Positions 1 through 9,940 of a stretch of DNA of 64,000 nucleotides are shown here, piece by piece. The stretch lies in NCBI RefSeq assembly GCF_020497125.1, contig NC_059075.1, forward strand, positions 44,304,003-44,368,002. The letters run 5' to 3'. The notes below the pieces were generated by a model. That model saw only the letters and a list, made by a program, of their open reading frames with translations, searched no databases and had not been told where the DNA came from. The DNA comes from Mauremys mutica. Taxonomy: Eukaryota > Chordata > Testudines > Geoemydidae. Position 1 is the stretch's first letter; every line of letters begins with the position of its first letter. The translations under genes and the position numbers were made by a program.

Positions 1-620
1 AAGATGCTCTTCCCTCTCTTTGTTAGGTGGAGCCCGCCTCTGCCTAGAACTCCTCCTTCTTGGAACACCATCCCATGGTCAAAGAATCCAAAGCCTTCTC
101 TCTGACACCACCTGCGTAGCCATTTGTTGACTTCCGCGATTTGACGGTCTCTACCTGGGCCTTTTTCTTGCAGGGGGAAGATGGACCAGAACACCACTTG
201 CACCTCAAACTCCTTTATCCTTCTTCCCAGAGCCACGTAGTCTGCAGTGATCCACTCAAGGTCATTTTTGGCAGTATCATTGGTGCCCACATGGAGAAGC
301 AAGAAGAGGTAGCGATCTGAGGGCTTGATGAGTCTCGGCAGTCTCTCCATCACATCGTGAATCCTAGCTCCTGGCAAGCAGCAGACCTCTCAGTTTTCTG
401 ATTTGGGGCGGCAGATAGATGACTCAGTCCCCCTGAGGAGGGAGTCCCCAACCACCACCACCTACTTCCTTGTCTTGGGAGTGGTGGTCATGGAACCCCC
501 ATCCTTAGGACAATGCATCTCATGGCTTCCAATCGGTGGAGTCTCCTTCTGCTCCTTTCCCTCAGATGTATCATCTAGTCCACTCTCCGCATTAGTACCT
601 GTGGAGAGAACATGAAAACG
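1..620 (-). pseudogene. CR1 LINE ORF1 fragment, SGNH/esterase domain
   Basis: Read on the minus strand, this stretch encodes most of the esterase domain found in ORF1 of CR1-type non-LTR retrotransposons. The visible blocks, in order, are VVGDSLL (near 455-435), HVGTNDTAKND (near 290-255) and GGLHLTKRG (near 35-5). In SGNH hydrolases the first block carries the nucleophilic Ser, the GTND block carries the Asn, and a late D-x-x-H block carries Asp and His. Here the last block reads G-G-L-H, so the acidic residue appears lost. Frame changes and stops separate the blocks (for example just before the GDS block), so it cannot make protein. The element runs off the left edge of the window. The boundary near 620 is approximate; purine-rich sequence follows it. 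Confidence 0.85.
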
Positions 621-2056
621 GTAGAGAACACCAGAAGTGGAAAAGATGATGACAAAGGGATAAGAGAGAAAGAAAGAAAGAGAGGGAAAGATGCCTAAAA
701 TATGCATGAGAGGGAAAGGAGGAAGGACAAAACCCACAGGAGATGACATTATTTGTATTGCAGTAATGCCCGACAGCCTCAATCATAGTTCAGGGACTCA
801 CACTAAACAAAAATAATTCCCGCCCTGAAGATCTTACCTGAAGCATAGGATAAATCAGACATAAAAGTTACATTAAAATAAAATCTGTGGTAAGATAAAT
901 GTTGAAGTGTAACAATATAATTCCATCTTTTGAATATTTAATGCACCTGTATATCTTTTGAGGATCTGGGCCATAGTTAAGAGCATTTGTTTTTCTTTTG
1001 AAATATATTGGCTTGCCCCTAACTGGCAACATCAGTATTTCTGACAGGGCTTTATTCACTCCTACCTGCACTTCGACAAATCTCTGGGCTGCTCAGCATA
1101 GCCCAATCTGCTTGAATTAGCCAGTCTAGCCACGACTGCAGGAGATCTGTAAGTGCTTATATCTCACCTAAATCATAGGTCTCTGTTTCAGAGCTCAGTC
1201 TCTAGAGCAGTCAACCAGCTCTATTCAGAAGCACTTGACAAAATTAAAAATTAACATGTCAGGTCTGATTTAATTGTGCACTGATATTACAGCACATTCT
1301 GTATAGAACCCAGTCCTGCTGGGATCAAAGTGTCTCATCAAGTCAATGGGAGCTGTGAGTTTTCTGCACCTTAAAAGGCTGGGCCCAGAATATATAACAG
1401 AACAGAAAATGTTTATGAAAAGAGAGAACAGGGTGGTTTAATATGAAATACAGGGTTTGGCATGAACTTTCTTGGGTTTTGTGTGTTCAAGTCAGCACCT
1501 TAATCTATATATGTATTTTTAATGGCTCAACTTACTAAAATAATAGTAATAAAATGCTAATCAAAACTGAGGTTTTGTGGACACCATATCTTGAAATGCA
1601 CTTGTTAATATTTGGCAGTTAGTATTCCCTGCCGTCTATGCTCCTCACTCTTCATTTAGCTTAATTAATCTGGCACTAATTGTCCCCCCACACATTTTTG
1701 TGTTTTGTTTTTTAATTCACTCTCAAAACTAGTGGGCTAGAAATGCATTTAAATGTCTTATATATTATAAATATATCAGGGATATCAAATATGTCACGGT
1801 CTACTGGTTATTTTCTTTGCTTTTATGAGGATTGGTGAGGACAAATACTACTTAAAAGACTTCTTTTTGCCACCTAACAAATCCTGGGAAAACAATCATT
1901 TGGGAATTTCCCCATCAACAAGGCTGCCTCCAAAGTTTGGAACATTGGTCTAGCCTGAGTTTGGCCATGGTCCTGCTAAGTTGGCCAAGCCAGCACGAGG
2001 CAAGCTCATTCCTGCCCTTCTTTTAGCACAGAAGAGGAAGAACCCAGCGAGAGAGA
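621..2056. other. No gene recognised
   Basis: AT-rich sequence without a convincing coding frame. A GAAA-rich purine tract lies near 660-690. A short piece near 1310-1355 resembles the dispersed repeat with the core CAATGGGAG seen elsewhere in the window. Small AT-only palindromic runs occur near 1760-1785. Nothing else was identified. Confidence 0.5.
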
Positions 2057-2343
2057 GTATGTCTACACTGCAGCTAGGAGCACGCTTCCCAGCTCAGGAG
2101 AGAAAGAGACATACTAGCTCCACACATGCTAGCATGCTAAAAATAGCAGTGTAGCTGGGGGTAGCATGGGCAGCAGCTCAAGCTAGCCACCTGAGTATGT
2201 CCCCATGTGGTCCAGGCGGCTTTGCATCCAGGTGGCTAGCCCAAGCTGCAACCTGAGCTACCCCTGGCTGCACAGCTAACAAGCTAGTGCATGTCTGCCT
2301 ACTCAAACTGGGAAGCATGCTCCCAGCTGCAGTACAGACATAC
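2057..2343. mobile_element. Palindromic MITE, long inverted repeats
   Basis: The left end begins GTATGTCTACACTGCAGCTA. The reverse complement of the right end begins GTATGTCTGTACTGCAGCTG. The inverted similarity continues inward through GGGAGCATGCTTCCCA-like sequence and the CTAGCTTGAGCTAGC core, so most of the element is self-complementary. There is no coding capacity. A related copy lies at 49870-50214. The ends are typical of non-autonomous hAT-type elements, but I see no clean 8-bp target duplication, so the superfamily is inferred. Confidence 0.75.
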
Positions 2344-2445
2344 ACAGAGGAAGAGATACGTGGAGGGGCCATTTTGAGTTCCAAGGCCTACCATATCCCT
2401 TGATTCATTTGCATATTGCCAGTTGCACACTCAGATTGTTGTAGA

Positions 2446-2637
2446 TACACCTCTACCCCGATATAATGCCACCTGATATAACACGAATTCGGATATAACA
2501 CGGTAAAGCAGTGCTCCGGGGGGGTGGGGCTGAGCGCTCTGGCATATCAAAGCAAGTTCGATATAACGCGGTTTCACGTATAACGCAGTAAGATTTTTTG
2601 GCTCCCCAGGACAGCATTATATCGGGGTAGAGGTGTA
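2446..2637. mobile_element. TA-flanked MITE (Tc1/mariner or Tigger type)
   Basis: A 192-bp element with perfect 21-bp inverted termini: it starts TACACCTCTACCCCGATATA and ends with the exact reverse complement. The outermost bases are TA on both sides, the target expected for the Tc1/mariner/pogo superfamily. Internally it repeats the motif GATATAAC four to five times in both orientations around a G-rich patch near 2518-2528. There is no open frame. It is a non-autonomous derivative that would need a transposase supplied from elsewhere. Confidence 0.88.
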
Positions 2638-3147
2638 TTAGTTGTATGACATTATATTTATTATTTGAGAAAATATCTTAATTAAATAGTCTATTGAGAT
2701 ATGCACATATTAGGATTAGGGTCTTGTAAACATAGTTCCCTTGCATTATCAAATAAACTTCTAAATGAGGGCTGTTTTCTACCTAAATTTAAAATTTCTG
2801 ACCCACTCTTTTTTAAAACATGAGATATTACAACTCTTTAAAAAATTTTTATTATTTTTTTCCACTCTCCTCTCACTTGAAAATGTCAAACCTATCACCC
2901 TCCCCACCCCCAACTATCAGAAAACATGCAACCCACATTCATGCTTGGAAAGACACAGGCCTGGAAAATTCCAATCTCATGAGGAAATAATCAGTAAGTT
3001 AGAAGTTAGAAATGTTTAGACAGCCTGAACTGTAGCTGTATCTAGTGTTCTAGCTAAAATGCTCTGTGGATTGACCCTGTTTGAGGCATATGCACTAGGG
3101 GCAGAAAAAAAGTTTTAGCTTTCAATCTTAACTCTGCGTCAGTGGTA
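2638..3147. other. No gene recognised
   Basis: AT-rich sequence with poly-T and poly-A runs. A short open frame at 2765-3019 has no recognisable protein features. No repeat was identified. Confidence 0.45.
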
Positions 3148-3345
3148 GTTATGGTCCAGTGGATTGTGTACAGGGCTGGAACTCAGGACAGATGGCTTCT
3201 ATAATGGACTCACAGCCACAGACTTGTTGTGTGACTTTGAGCAGATCACCTAACCTCTTTTTACCCATCTGTAAATTGTGTATTATAATGTTCACACACC
3301 TTTGTAAAATGCTTTGGGATCTAGCAGATCTATATAGCCAAGTAC
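3148..3345 (+). mobile_element. tRNA-derived SINE, MIR/CORE-like
   Basis: The sequence follows the MIR-type order. A tRNA-like head (TGGTCCAGTGGATTG...GGGCTGGAACTCAGGA) is followed by TTGTGTGACTTTGAGCAGATCACCTAACCTC, shown here only as its motif order, then CATCTGTAAATTGTG and a tail TTTGTAAAATGCTTTGGGAT. The tail matches the LINE-derived 3' end used by reptile polIII SINEs and recurs at 7955-7998. It is diverged and certainly inactive. Whether it belongs to MIR or to a turtle-specific relative cannot be settled by eye. Confidence 0.75.
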
Positions 3346-4494
3346 TATGGCCCTCATCACCACAGAATCTGAATCTACATAATTTCTATTTATTGTGGCT
3401 GTCACTATTATTTACTGAGATTTAAATGCTTGGTTTCCAATATTCACATTGTATCATTCTTGTATGACATACTTTGTTGTGAATCTTGCTGCTTTCACCT
3501 GACTTATTCTTCAAGTGCTCTTGCAGTGTCTGTGTTGAGTGAAAATGCTCTGAACGGTAATGCTATCAGTTCCCTGAGGATTTTGTGACTCCTACCTGAG
3601 TACATTCACGTTTATCCATATATTTGCTAGTTAGCTCTGTGGTGTTGTTTGTCACAACCTATCATATATTCCATGTAGCAAGAAATTTTACTGATTTGTC
3701 ACTGAAAAGTTATCTTGATTCCCCACTAGCTCTCAATATCAGTGTTCTGAAATGAAATACTTCCTTTTGCAGGATGAATTTACCTTATAACAATCCTTGC
3801 ATCTTAGTATTTATTTTGTATTTACTGTGGGAAGGAAGTATATTTTCCTTTCTTTCTCTCTCATCAGTATAGAAACTCAGTGGTGGTTTATGGAATTTTA
3901 CCTCCCGGGCAGAAAATCCCTGCTGGGAAGATGGAATTTTAAGGAGACAGGACTATTGATTGTCCAATAGTAATCATAAGGTATATTAGACATATCTGTA
4001 TTGGAAGGAAATTTTAATTCTCACAATTATAGTGTCAATATTGACATATTTGTTGGTGAATACATTATCTGATGAACATAACTTTTTTTTTCCTGTTTGT
4101 AAGTTGTTTGTGAGCCAATCCTGGTGTCTGCTAATGCATTTATTAATAAGTATTCATCAAATAGTTTGGATTAACAGTTTTCGGCTTATGGCTGCTCATG
4201 AACTGTTTGCGTCATCTGTGAATTATTCATGGTCTGTGGTTGGTTACTTGGGTCACGTGGTATCTTTTCCTAACTAAACTTTTTAAACTAGAAGAATAAG
4301 GAATGAAGAACAATAAATAAAAAGTTGTTAATAACAAATATTTTTATTCCTGCACAGACCCCAAACATTTGATCAAACAAGCCTTCTAGTAAGAATATTT
4401 GTGAATTGCAAATAATAAGGCATATGAATGTGGTTGAGTCGATCAGCAATTCAGAATCTGAACAACCATTTGTGAAAAGTATGTTTGCTGTAAT
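3346..4494. other. No gene recognised
   Basis: AT-rich, presumably unique sequence. Short open frames (for example 4032-4277) show no domain or composition suggesting a real protein. No repeat was recognised. Confidence 0.45.
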
Positions 4495-5533
4495 TGATCA
4501 GCTCTGCCTTTCACCCTGGCAGCAGCAGTTCCCCCTTTGCCTCACAGATATTATGCACAACACAGGGTAGCAAGAGGTAGGTTGGTCCCTCAGAATCACT
4601 ATTGGCATTTCAATATTACCATGGTAGTCTGCTGGTCAGGAAAGAAAGTCCCTGCTTGCATCTTCCTGAACAGTCTTGGTTCTTAAAGATGTGAGCATCA
4701 TGCATCTTCCCTGAGCAGCCCACATTGATATCAGTGAAATGTTCCTGGTGATCCACCAGTGCTTTCCTGTACTTTGTGGCAAGGTGGACTGGTGGCAAAA
4801 TAGGGATGTGTGTGCTGTCTATTGCCCCACAGTTGGGGTGAACTTGACACACAAATCCAGGAATGTGGCCTTTCACTTCCAAAAGTTCTGCAGCCACTGC
4901 TCACTGTCCCAAACTTGCATTATGATGCAACGCCCCAGTTAGTGCTTGTTTCTCAGGCCCAGGAGTGGTGCTCCACTGTCTGTAGCTGCTCTGTGAACAC
5001 CACTTACAACCGTGAATTGTTTTTCACTATGTCCTTCAGCAAACTGTCCTAAAAGAAACTGTCATGTCCCCAGGTGTTGCAGTACTTCTTGCTGGTCTGT
5101 AAATTGAGGATAATTGTGCATATTATATTTGCAACTTTCATGAGAATGGTACAGAGGTCTGTAGAGTCTATGCTTCTGTTAGAAAAGTGCCACATGGGCT
5201 TATGGGATTTTTAAAGAAGGCACAGAAATGATGGGAGATGGGTGGTATTTATGGGATGGAGAAAGTTGAATGCTGGGAAGTTGACCCCTAACTCTCTGAG
5301 ATCCCTGTGTGACTAATTTCTACCCAACAACACATTGCAAAAATGTCCTGGACAGTGGCATATGGCACACTGGGATAATTACCCTTGGGTACCATGCTTT
5401 GCATCAGCACAAGCACTCCTGGTGAGTACACACCATGCCAAAGCAAGCAGCCATGTGCACAAAAAATATACGGACTTTAGTGGCTCTCAGCTGATGTAAC
5501 TTGACCAAAGTTTGTAATGTAGACATGGCCTTA
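4495..5533 (-). mobile_element. Harbinger (PIF) DNA transposon remnant
   Basis: A minus-strand element whose 5' end lies near 5533, where the plus strand ends GTAATGTAGACATGGCCTTA. This end resembles the GTCTACA-type termini of reptile Harbingers. A leader region (5190-5533) precedes a broken transposase reading frame. The opposite terminus is not visible near 4495, so the right boundary in element orientation is uncertain and the copy is probably truncated or eroded there. Confidence 0.65.
4530..5190 (-). pseudogene. Harbinger transposase (HARBI1-like) pseudogene
   Basis: The best-preserved part, read from about 4897 to 4616, contains C-G-A-I-D-S-T-H-I-P-I followed by F-T-D-I-N-V-G-C-S-G-K-M-H-D-A-H-I-F. 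These are the blocks around the first and second catalytic aspartates of the DDE domain shared by Harbinger transposases and the domesticated HARBI1. Downstream, VILRD..TYLLLP is joined directly to VVHNICEAKGE near the C-terminus. The family normally has roughly a hundred residues, including the last catalytic acid, between these blocks, so a large internal deletion is present. Upstream (about 4900-5190) a protein-like stretch including SGAPLLGLRNKH is broken by stops. It is dead, and only a transposase relic. Confidence 0.8.
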
Positions 5534-6195
5534 GAAGTGAGGCTGAAGTCCTGGTTGTGCAGTCCTCATCATCTTCCCATTGCCCTAGTAGTAGCCCATA
5601 TCTTGTCAAAATGGTATGCATGTACAAACTATCAGCAATAAAGTGGCTGAGCCTTAGCAGCAAGCCAAGCATGTGAGCAAGTGTGTAACTTTTGAGGGAG
5701 ACTTGCCTTAAGACTGCAATAGAGCAAGAGACTGTTGACATGAAGAAAAAATGGTGATTGAGAGTAGTCAGTAAAAAGAACTGGGAGGTTAGGAATGGTA
5801 ACATATGGGGATGGAGAGAGAAGCTTGGAAGAAGAAAAAGAGATCTTGGGGATTCTATTTTTTCAGTGTAGTGAGCAAAGCACCCTAAAACTTAAATTCA
5901 AGTTTCCTGGGTTTTCTTCATTTGTCACAACTTTAACTTTCATAAAAAGAAATGAGGGATTTTGAACATAATGGTTCAAATTCTCAGTGTCTCCTTTGGA
6001 CCTTGCACACCTATATACACAAGTAAATCCTGAATCTGTATGTGCAGATAAGGCAATTGTGAACCTAGCTAGAAGAGTCATAAAAATTCCCATTAGTGCA
6101 CACAAGTTGGGTAGTTCATTTCACAAAAAAGAAAAGAAAATCCTTTCAGCATTTGAACTGGTATTTTCTGTTTGGAAAATGGCAGCTTTGATTTA
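5534..6195. other. No gene recognised
   Basis: No coding frame with protein-like character and no repeat that I recognise. Opposed open frames at 5863-6105 and 5987-6196 overlap each other and look fortuitous. Confidence 0.45.
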
Positions 6196-6400
6196 GAGAG
6201 ACAAGGTGGGTGAAGGAATATCTTTTATTGGACCAACTTCGGTTGGTGAAAGAGAAACTTTTGAGCTACACTGAGCAATTTGTAATCACGAAAGTTTGTC
6301 TCTTTCACCAACAGAAGTTGGTCCAATAAAAGATATTCCCTCACCCAACTTGTCTTTCTAATATCCTGGGACTGACACAGTTACACCAACACTGCAAACA
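6196..6400. mobile_element. Penelope-like element ends in inverted arrangement
   Basis: The left half (GAGACAAGGTGGGTGAAGGA...TTGGACCAACTTCGGTTGG) is answered by an inverted copy about 70 bp away (CCAACAGAAGTTGGTCCAAT...CTCACCCAACTTGTCTTTCT). It then ends with AATATCCTGGGACTGACACA. The same terminal sequences bound the Penelope-like copy at 42473-43075, where endonuclease coding sequence is present. This copy therefore keeps only the terminal repeats, head to head, which is a known outcome of Penelope insertion. Confidence 0.75.
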
Positions 6401-6602
6401 ACCTTTGATTTTGGTTTGCACCTTAGAGTACATTAAAACTCACTTAGACTATTATCACATTTATACCCTTAATTTATCCACTAGAAATACCATCGCAAGC
6501 CATTACCATATGTAGTGAAACCTTTTAATAATGTCTACCAAGGGGATAGATATTTTATTAGCTGTTCTAACAGGGGACTATAAAATACATTCTAGTTAAT
6601 AT

Positions 6603-7056
6603 TGTCGGAGAAAAACACAGTTCTCACTTTCTGGTTGGGTGCAGCAAAGTCAGATACTTTATTATCTCAAGCAAATTGCATAGAGGGAGAGAGTGCACTA
6701 GGACACAGGGTTTCCCCCTCCTAGGCAGGTCTCTCTACAGGTAAACAATTACAGCAAGCATTTATACCTTTTGTTACATACAATAATAAGCAACAGCTGC
6801 ATTTTGTTTATACATAGGTCATCTTGATATCTTATTTTCCTCACTTATTTAGACTCTAGTCTACATTCCATATTTATCTACAAAAGGTCGCAACAACTTC
6901 TCACACAGTTCTTTCCCACTCGCCTCACACACTCCTCGCTTCTACAAATCTCACGTTATTAGAAGGGTTACAGTTAGCCTGACTCTTGCTCACAGAGGAG
7001 ATGGTTTGCATTGAAATCCCTTTCAACTCCCTGGCAGTTCTTGCTCTACTTCCACA
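6603..7056 (-). mobile_element. Solo LTR of an endogenous retrovirus
   Basis: A 454-bp unit begins TGTCGGAGAA and ends CTTCCACA, and is flanked on both sides by ATAT (6599-6602 and 7057-7060), a 4-bp target duplication. It closely resembles the LTR at 22448-22877, which is attached to a primer-binding site, and that fixes its orientation as minus. On the minus strand an AATAAA polyadenylation signal occurs about 60 bp from the 3' end (plus-strand TTTATT near 6658), and a TATAAA-like box corresponds to plus-strand TTTATACC near 6762. No internal viral sequence remains, consistent with LTR-LTR recombination. Confidence 0.85.
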
Positions 7057-7410
7057 ATATAGAGAAATTATTTGGGGGAAGTCTTATGCCTTCCTAGGTG
7101 TTTGCAGCTCCTACCACAGTGGGGCTACAATGCTGATTTGAAGCCTTTGGATGCTACTGCAGAACAAATAATAACAGTAGGAAGATGCCTGTGATTAGCT
7201 GGTAACTCAGTAAAACCTCAACTGTAGTGGCAAAACAACCAGTCATACACACTTTCTTTGAAATATGCAAAATATTTTACGACTAATTTTTCAAGTAAAA
7301 TGTGCTTTTGAGCATGTTTGCCTTTTAATTTAAAACCAAAGCTGGAATTTTGAAATATTAAGAAACCAGGTTAAATGAAGCAAATTTCATGGCATATGGG
7401 AAGCAATGTG
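7057..7410. other. No gene recognised
   Basis: A short AT-rich interval between the solo LTR and a SINE. No coding frame or repeat was recognised. Confidence 0.4.
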
Positions 7411-7998
7411 GCTTAGAGGATAAAGAACTAGACTGGGCCTCTGAAGGCCTATGTTCTAGCCAATGGCATAGCCGTGGGTGGGTCTGGGTGGGCCACGGCC
7501 CGCCTACTTAGCATACGGGCCCACCCAAATATGGCTCCTTCTGCCCACGTGGGGCTCTGAGACCAAAGCCCATCTCTGTCTGTTGATGTCAGGCTGGCTC
7601 CGTGGGGCTCTGGGACAAAAGCCCATCTCCCTTTGCCCATGTTGGGCCAGTTCAATGTGAAGTTCAAGTAAATTTATACCAGGATTTTTTTAATAGCGCA
7701 TCCTATTGGGCAAATAGACAATTTTTGAAAAGACCTTAGCCAATCAAAAACAAAGCTGTGTCTGTAAGGAAATGTGTGGGTGGTATATTGTGTGTCCATA
7801 ATAATTTGCGGCCTACACAAACTTACATTCCTAGCTACACCACTGTGCTTTGCCTCTGCCCCTGGCCTGCTGGATGATCTTGGGAAGTCACTTCCCTTCT
7901 CTGTGCCTTAGTTTCTCTATATGTAAAATGGGGATAATGATACTTACCTCTGTTTGTAAAGCACTTTGAGATCTGCTGGTGAAAAGAGCTACGTATTA
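7411..7998 (+). mobile_element. tRNA-derived SINE (MIR/CORE-like), interrupted
   Basis: The SINE is in two pieces. The 5' head (GTGGCTTAGAGGATAAAGAA...ACTGGGCCTCTGAAGGCC, 7411-7460) stops abruptly and resumes at about 7846 with the CORE part (CTGGATGATCTTGGGAAGTC, GTAAAATGGGGATAATGATA) and the tail GTAAAGCACTTTGAGATCTG. The order and tail match those at 3148-3345. The 385 bp between the pieces is a later insertion described separately. Confidence 0.85.
7461..7845. mobile_element. hAT-like non-autonomous element inside a SINE
   Basis: The left end CAATGGCATAGCCGTGG and the reverse complement of the right end CAGTGGTGTAGCTAGG form imperfect inverted termini of the CAGTGGCGTAGC type known for hAT elements. 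The interior holds two imperfect repeats of a GGGGCTCTGRGAC-AAAGCCCATCTC segment (7551-7580 and 7606-7635). The flanking octamers GTTCTAGC and TGCTTTGC match poorly, so the insertion is shown mainly by the way it splits the SINE. Confidence 0.65.
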
Positions 7999-8020
7999 TT
8001 TATAACATTAATAAAGCAAG

Positions 8021-8160
8021 TAAAATCCCATTGACGTCAATGGGAGTCTTTCCATTGTCTTCACTGGGATTTGGATAAAGCCCCAAGGCATGGGTCAAAG
8101 CTCACTGACGTCAAAGGATAAACTCCCATTGACTTCAGTGAGCTGTAGATAGACCCTCAA
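8021..8160. repeat. Dispersed repeat with CCCATTGACGTCAATGGG palindrome
   Basis: Position 8026-8045 is a perfect 20-bp palindrome whose centre is TGACGTCA, identical to the consensus cAMP-response element. A second TGACGTCA lies at 8106-8113, followed by a diverged copy (CTCCCATTGACTTCAGTGAG, 8128-8147). Related CCATTGA-TTCAATGGG sequences occur at several other places (for example 50221-50303). It is a repeat signature rather than evidence of a promoter; no gene lies next to it. Confidence 0.6.
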
Positions 8161-8267
8161 TGAGTCACATACAAGCTGAAATGTTCAATGAGGAAAATGA
8201 AGACTGAAATCTCTTAAATACTTTAAGAATACCCAATGTGTTCTGATGTTAGTATCTATCTATGCCC

Positions 8268-8561
8268 TGGTCTACACTAGTGGGGGTGGGGGTCGATCTA
8301 AGTTACGCAACTTCAGCTACGTTATTCACGTAGCGGAAGTCGACGTACTTAGATCGACTTACCGTGGTGTCTTCACCACGGTGAGTCGACTGCTGCTGTT
8401 CCCCCGTCGACTCTGCCTGCGCCTCTCGTGGTGCTAGAGTACAGGAGTCAATGGGAGAGCACTCAGGGGTCGATTTATCGTGTCTAGATTAGATGCGATA
8501 AATCGATCCCCGCTGGATCGATTGCTGCCCGCCGATCCAATGGGTAGTATAGACAGACCCT
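8268..8561. mobile_element. Palindromic hAT-like MITE, copy 1
   Basis: Starts near GGTCTACACTAGTGGG and ends GGGTAGTATAGACAGACCC, so the ends are imperfect inverted repeats. Internal inverted pairs include CTACGTTATTCACGTAG, ACCGTGGTGTCTTCACCACGG and GATTTATCGTGTCTAGA...GCGATAAATC. It is a clear relative of the element at 25210-25488, sharing the same order of internal hairpins. It has no coding capacity. I could not find a good 8-bp duplication for this copy. Confidence 0.8.
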
Positions 8562-9228
8562 GAATCAAGAACAGATCTAGCAAGCACATTAAACAAAAAC
8601 ATCAAGTGCTGCCAATATTTCTACTGTAGCTGTTCCATATGGTCAAGAAGATAATCTAGTATTGGAAATACCAGCTGTTTTATTGCCAAGTTTAATATAC
8701 TCAGGAGCATAAAATATTTACTGTGAAGGTTTCATATTTAGATTTTATCTCTGCTAGTTTAATGAATAGTGTGTGGGTGTGGGTGTCAGTACTATCTATG
8801 CTTATAATTTAGCTACATCAATATTTCTTAGCAAATTTAGTACTCTTATTTTCTGTAATTAAATGTAGCAATCACATTTTCCATATCTAGTTTGTGTATT
8901 AGTGTTAATTGTTCAAGGCCTTTGGCATTATCAGAAAGAAAACTAACCAGTCAAAATTGAGTTTGTCTCACATTTAAGTATTTTATCTGACCAAGAGAAG
9001 ACAAAGAGATGGCTTTATAATGGTTTCCGAATCTCATATGATCACCCAAAATTTTAATACTCTTATTTAAATCAAATCTACTTTTAAAAAAAATAGTTGC
9101 AGACATTGATTGCTACCTTATTCTTCTACCTCTCTTGCTATAATTGTTCTTGATGTTAAATAAATTCAAAAATCCACCCAGATAGTATGTTAAATATACA
9201 TGGCATTTTACAAAATGTTTTAAAAACC
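8562..9228. other. No gene recognised
   Basis: AT-rich sequence with no recognisable frame or repeat. Confidence 0.4.
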
Positions 9229-9345
9229 AGGGGTAAAATTTTCAAAATTGCCTAAGTGCCTTTCAATGAGACTTACAGAATGTAAGTCACTCTTGAAAAT
9301 GGACCTTAGGCTTCTAAATCAGTAAAACACTTTTCAAAAATTGTA
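9229..9345. repeat. Self-complementary dispersed repeat (CCTAAGT type)
   Basis: Alternating motifs ATTTTCAAAATTGCCTAAGT, AATGTAAGTCACTCTTGAAA and TTAGGCTTCTAAATC...TTTTCAAAAAT form a loose palindrome. Related TTTTCAAAG / TTAGGT pairs appear near 15450-15490, 43195-43260 and 47630-47660. Probably an old palindromic transposon family; no terminal duplication is visible. Confidence 0.4.
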
Positions 9346-9689
9346 CTCAATGTCTCAGCCACAAAATCTAACTTAGACAATTGTGAGTCAGTGAAGCAGT
9401 GCAGGGACAGATAGGTATGGAGACACCATTGGGAAGGAAATGAAAGTACAAATGCTTTACAAAAATGTGGGTTTAGAGAGGGATGTGAAGGAGGAGGGAT
9501 TTCTTAATTGTGACATGTTTATTAAAGACTTTTATTACTTCTCCATGCAAAAGCTACTAGGTTGAACTGACCTCTGGGATCAAAGCCAATATTTGCCATT
9601 CTAGAATAGCAAGGTCATACAAGCCAGTTCTTAGATCTAAATATACCTTTTATATATTTATCTTTAAATTGATACAAATGCAATAAATG

Positions 9690-9940
9690 ACCATGTTGTC
9701 CTTAAAAGAATTAATCACCGCCCTATAATTAATACAATGAAACTGAAATGAAGCACTTCAACCTTATCAAAATGAAATGCTTTGATAAGGTCATTCAACT
9801 GTTTCCAAAACAATAGTTTAGAAATTTCATTTTGTAGAAAATTTCAACTTTTCATTCCAATTTTGGACAAAAGGAAATTTCAAAATGTTGTAATTTCCCA
9901 TGGAACAGATATTCTGAATTTTGACCCTCTCTAATGTTAA
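9690..9940. repeat. AT-rich GAAATTTC-type repeat
   Basis: A short hairpin (CCTTATCAAAATG / GCTTTGATAAGG, 9763-9791) is followed by runs of the type GAAATTTC, AAAATTTC and CATTTTG. The same vocabulary is found at 14720-15045 and 36267-36800. These probably belong to one AT-rich, self-complementary repeat family. Boundaries are soft. Confidence 0.4.

Noticed and set aside
8026..8113. Promoter with CRE sites
   Set aside because: No gene, TATA/initiator arrangement or CpG island lies nearby, and the palindrome belongs to a dispersed repeat.
9763..9791. CCTTATCAAA...TTTGATAAGG hairpin as a terminator or RNA gene
   Set aside because: A short palindrome within an AT-rich repeat; terminators of this type are not expected in vertebrate DNA.
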